Shown here in pieces: positions 13,705 to 15,799 of a DNA stretch of 15,799 bases. How positions within the stretch are numbered: position 1 is the first letter of the stretch; every line of letters begins with the position of its first letter. The notes under the pieces were generated by a model. It was not told the origin of the DNA, did not search any database, and worked only from the letters and a program-made list of their open reading frames with translations. The translations under genes were made by a program, and so were the position numbers. The DNA is from UBA9988 sp964574105. Lineage in GTDB: Bacteria > Patescibacteriota > Minisyncoccia > Phycocordibacterales > UBA9988. The stretch covers positions 1 through 15,799 of the forward strand of contig CAZNKH010000012.1 of assembly GCA_964574105.1 (NCBI GenBank), read 5' to 3'.

Positions 13705-15101
13705 CCTATTGTAGCTAGAATGCTCTGAATTCCAAAGAATGCGTAAAAGATGGTTGCAATAATAAGCGCAATGGTAGAAATAATACCAGGACGAAGTTCT
13801 CGAGGAAGTGTGCGCTTATTCATATAAAGAAGCATGGGTGTATAGAATGCCATGGTGATGCCGCCGAGTGATGAAGAGAGCACTAGGAAGCTGAGTGGTT
13901 GATTAAAAGGCAAAAGAATAGCTTGAATAAAGACAACGAGCACGATCAGCCCATAATAGAGGTGGTGAACAGAGATATATTCTAACCAGTGAAAGCGCTC
14001 GGCGAAGGGGCCAACTCTTGTATTAGTGTGCACGATATCGGAGATGATGCGGGTGAGTGCGTCAATAATTGTCCACATGACTGAAAAGAGCATGAGGTAA
14101 GCCATTATGAGATAAAGCTTCTCTCCCATAACTCCCCACTCTTGTGCAAAGATTTCGGACTGCGCAACGGCAATACGGGTACCTCCGGGGACGATGCCGA
14201 GCGGAGTGAGCACCACATAAGCATTGACGGAGAGTAGTACGAGCGAGAGTACACTGAGTGTGAAAAAAATTAACCCTTGATCAATGAGGATGTAACGCAT
14301 CCATCCGCGCCAGCGAGAGAGAGAACTTTCAGTAATGTTGAAGCGGTATCCTGTCACTGCGACCGCCTCTGGTTTACCCGTAACAGGATTTGTAATGCGT
14401 CCTGCGTAGTGTGCCATGCCGAGCCCCTTGTCGCGATACCAGAGTGAGACACAGAGGTTGAGCATACCGCCGGCTCCTGCAAACACAATGGCGCCGAGGA
14501 GCACATTCATATCTACTTCTTCTGGAATATAACCGAAGTTAATGAGACCGAAGAATGCTTCTTTGAGTACGGCGAGGTTCAAGTTGTGGAAACTAACAAT
14601 GAAGAGAAGTAAGAGAAAAAATGGGGCAATAATCTTGAGCACTCGTTCCAGTACATGGTAAGCAGTATGACCCAAAAAGGTTATTGCAAGTGTCAGCGCT
14701 AAAGATGCCCACCCCCATGCGATATGGTGTCCAAAACCAAAGAGTTGCGCCAAAATAGTGCCAAGCGCACTTGCCCATCCAGGCCAAATGTAGAGGAGAA
14801 TAGCTGCAAGAATCCAAAAAGGCGGGAGAAAGCCAAAGAGCCGCGCGGAAGCGGTAAAGAAACTCTCTCCCGTTGCGGCGGTATGCCGTGCAATTTCTTG
14901 GTTGATGAAATATTGGAGCCCCAAACCAACAAGTGCAAGCCAAAGTATTTCCATGCCAAACTTGGTAACTAAATGGGGCCAGAGGATGAGCTCCCCTGTC
15001 CCCATTGCCATACCCATGACGACGATTCCTACGCCAACTGCGCGTTGCCAGCCTGGAGCTGACGGAAGCTCTCTTGTCTCAAGTGCGGGCCATCGAGACA
15101 T
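13701..15101 (-). CDS. Nramp-related membrane transporter lacking the DPGN motif
   Basis: This is a predicted inner-membrane transporter of the Nramp/APC fold, probably for a divalent metal, though the substrate is uncertain. The 466 residues contain about 11-12 hydrophobic helices. Helix 1 reads GIVVMGMAMGTGELILWP; GTGE (34-37) stands where canonical Nramps have DPGN, whose Asp and Asn bind the metal. The helix-6 region (AGAGGMLNLCVSLWYRDKG) also lacks the usual MPH-type block. It therefore fits a divergent Nramp-like branch annotated in other bacteria, not classic MntH. A loop with RITNPVTGKPEAVAVTGYRF is soluble. The start overlaps the upstream stop by 1 nt (TAATG), and the stop overlaps the GH18 start (ATGA), which implies a tightly coupled operon. 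Confidence 0.8.
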   Translation of the reverse strand: MSRWPALETRELPSAPGWQRAVGVGIVVMGMAMGTGELILWPHLVTKFGMEILWLALVGLGLQYFINQEIARHTAATGESFFTASARLFGFLPPFWILAAILLYIWPGWASALGTILAQLFGFGHHIAWGWASLALTLAITFLGHTAYHVLERVLKIIAPFFLLLLFIVSFHNLNLAVLKEAFFGLINFGYIPEEVDMNVLLGAIVFAGAGGMLNLCVSLWYRDKGLGMAHYAGRITNPVTGKPEAVAVTGYRFNITESSLSRWRGWMRYILIDQGLIFFTLSVLSLVLLSVNAYVVLTPLGIVPGGTRIAVAQSEIFAQEWGVMGEKLYLIMAYLMLFSVMWTIIDALTRIISDIVHTNTRVGPFAERFHWLEYISVHHLYYGLIVLVVFIQAILLPFNQPLSFLVLSSSLGGITMAFYTPMLLYMNKRTLPRELRPGIISTIALIIATIFYAFFGIQSILATIG

Positions 15102-15475
15102 TACTGAACTTGTATACCTGCTGTTGGAACAGTGTTTGTTGGTGCGGGGAGCGCAATTTTCATACGGAGAGTGAGGAGAATTGAGAAGACTACCAATATA
15201 AGTACGATGGCACTAGTGCTTGCAATGATGACTGAGTGCCACTTCTTTTTTGCAAACCAGTACCCAACTCCGCCGAGCAGACCGTAGAGAATCGCAAAGA
15301 CTGTAAGGGCAACTAATTGATACTGTATGGCAATTTGTATTTGCTTGCCAATCATTTGCCCAATAAGCGACATTGGTACAATATAAATGAGATGAATAAA
15401 GTTGAGGACGATAACTACCGCCGCAATACATAGACCTGCTATTCCACCGCGCAAAGAATAGTGTTTGAGTGACAT
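15101..15475 (-). CDS. Small multi-pass membrane protein, function unknown
   Basis: The product has 124 residues with three strong hydrophobic segments (about 10-32, 53-74 and 82-103) and a possible fourth, weaker one at 33-48. A short polar tail rich in Pro and Thr follows (PAPTNTVPTAG). A basic patch (KKKWH) separates the second and third strong segments. I do not recognise the family. It is the first gene of the four-gene run, and its stop overlaps the start of the Nramp-like gene by one base, so it could be a partner or assembly factor of that transporter; that is inference from position only. The start at 15475 is the first ATG before the first helix and lies 13 nt after a perfect TATAAT. 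Confidence 0.7.
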   Translation of the reverse strand: MSLKHYSLRGGIAGLCIAAVVIVLNFIHLIYIVPMSLIGQMIGKQIQIAIQYQLVALTVFAILYGLLGGVGYWFAKKKWHSVIIASTSAIVLILVVFSILLTLRMKIALPAPTNTVPTAGIQVQ

Positions 15476-15488
15476 ACAATATTATTTA

Positions 15489-15494
15489 ATTATA
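15489..15494 (-). promoter_or_regulatory. -10 box close to the four-gene operon start
   Basis: On the minus strand the bases read TATAAT, a perfect -10 box ending 13 nt before the ATG at 15475. No matching -35 box is found at the usual distance. A transcript from here would have about a 6-nt leader. Confidence 0.45.
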
Positions 15495-15507
15495 CTGATA
15501 TGCCTCC

Positions 15508-15536
15508 ATTGTACCTGCATGCTATTATTTGTGCAA
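15508..15536 (-). promoter_or_regulatory. Alternative promoter of the four-gene operon
   Basis: On the minus strand, TTGCAC (15536-15531), a 17-nt spacer and TACAAT (15513-15508) form a better-balanced promoter than the nearby lone TATAAT. It would give a leader of about 25 nt. The two may be used together. Confidence 0.5.
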
Positions 15537-15613
15537 GATAAAAATTTCTCTTTTTCCTCCTTCTAATACGCTTGTGTGTTGCCATCTGTAGAGAGCATCG
15601 TTGTCTCTTGCAT

Positions 15614-15651
15614 AAAAAAATCCCGGACGCCAGGCCAATGTGGCGTCCGGG
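15614..15651 (-). terminator. Strong minus-strand terminator upstream of the operon
   Basis: An 11-bp perfect GC-rich stem (cccggacgcca / tggcgtccggg, 15622-15632 and 15641-15651) with an 8-nt loop is followed on the minus strand by a run of seven T. It would end a transcript coming from the right. Confidence 0.85.
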
Positions 15652-15685
15652 TATAGAGAGATGTGTGCTGTGTGCATCTGATATT

Positions 15686-15714
15686 AGGGTACTCCATACG
15701 AAGTTCGGTGTCAA
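15686..15714 (-). promoter_or_regulatory. Promoter-like boxes between two terminators
   Basis: On the minus strand, a perfect TTGACA (15714-15709) and TACCCT (15691-15686) are 17 nt apart. The -10 box keeps only the key T1, A2 and T6. A transcript from about 15679 would meet the terminator at 15651-15614 after some 65 nt. Confidence 0.3.
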
Positions 15715-15715
15715 T

Positions 15716-15752
15716 AAAAAGAAAACCCGCTATCACAGTTGAATGGCGGGGT
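15716..15752 (-). terminator. Second, weaker minus-strand terminator
   Basis: On the minus strand, CCCGC (15750-15746) pairs with GCGGG (15730-15726), and TTTTCTTTTT follows. It probably ends a gene lying right of the window. Bases 15753-15799 hold no gene that can be supported. Confidence 0.5.
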
Positions 15753-15799
15753 ACGAGCGGTAAAATGATGATTTTAAGAATGTGTGTGCCGAGATGTGA

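Noticed and set aside
15490..15585. 31-aa very basic reading frame on the minus strand (MATHKRIRRRKKRN...), reminiscent of tiny ribosomal proteins
   Set aside because: It lies between a strong terminator and the operon promoters with no promoter or binding site of its own, and its second half does not look like any small ribosomal protein family I know. Kept only as a curiosity.
15765..15799. ATG ATG open frame running off the right edge on the + strand
   Set aside because: Only 11 codons are visible, with no binding site or family signal.
1..15799. CRISPR array, defence island, prophage, transposon, tRNA or rRNA
   Set aside because: No direct repeats with spacers, no integrase or transposase, and no cloverleaf or rRNA-like sequence were seen; the gene content is housekeeping and envelope.

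Overview
The window reads as an ordinary, gene-dense stretch of bacterial chromosome. It most resembles a Patescibacteria / Candidate Phyla Radiation genome, probably from the Parcubacteria side. That placement is inferred from the gene mix: small anchored proteins, murein enzymes, an Ada-type Cys/His domain on a membrane anchor, a short CorA, a DUF378 protein and RmuC. Genes are packed tightly and Shine-Dalgarno sites are few. TGA is used as a stop, which argues against the TGA=Gly code of Gracilibacteria/SR1. No phage, transposon, CRISPR array, rRNA or tRNA was found.

Layout. (1) 1-2680, + strand: 3' part of gltX, a secreted M23 murein endopeptidase and a 78-aa membrane protein form one run. 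(2) 2702-3441: a well-formed promoter drives a lytic-transglycosylase-like gene whose best start codon is in another frame; it ends at a terminator and a second, bidirectional terminator. (3) 3456-4426, - strand: two small membrane-anchored proteins, the second with a degenerate Ada-type motif. (4) 4444-6413: rpmA (L27) on + converges on a ctpA-like S41 protease-rplI (L9) pair on -, with stop codons overlapping in one TTAA. (5) 6440-8757, +: corA and cysS. (6) 8823-10822, +: dnaB and recR, closed by a bidirectional terminator. (7) 10879-11502, -: a DUF378 protein and rplU (L21), separated by a terminator. (8) 11605-15475, -: a compact four-gene run (small membrane protein, Nramp-like transporter, GH18 glycosidase, rmuC). 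(9) 15476-15799 has no convincing gene but holds two minus-strand terminators with a promoter-like box between them, plus the promoter region of the four-gene run.

Functions. Housekeeping genes cover translation (GltX, CysS, L27, L9, L21), replication (DnaB) and repair (RecR, RmuC). Three proteins probably act on peptidoglycan outside the cytoplasm (M23, SLT-like, GH18), joined by an exported tail-specific protease. Transport genes are CorA and a divergent Nramp relative.

The most interesting signals are regulatory rather than a new enzyme system. First, at many transcription-unit heads a -10 box sits only 7-13 nt before the start codon, which predicts leaderless mRNAs; the clearest case is a palindromic divergent promoter between the S41 protease and corA. 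Second, the transglycosylase gene has a start/frame conflict. Third, a 7-bp tandem repeat forms part of the GH18 signal peptide. Two transporters also lack hallmark residues (SMN for GMN in CorA; GTGE where Nramp has DPGN). I saw no convincing previously undescribed multi-gene system.
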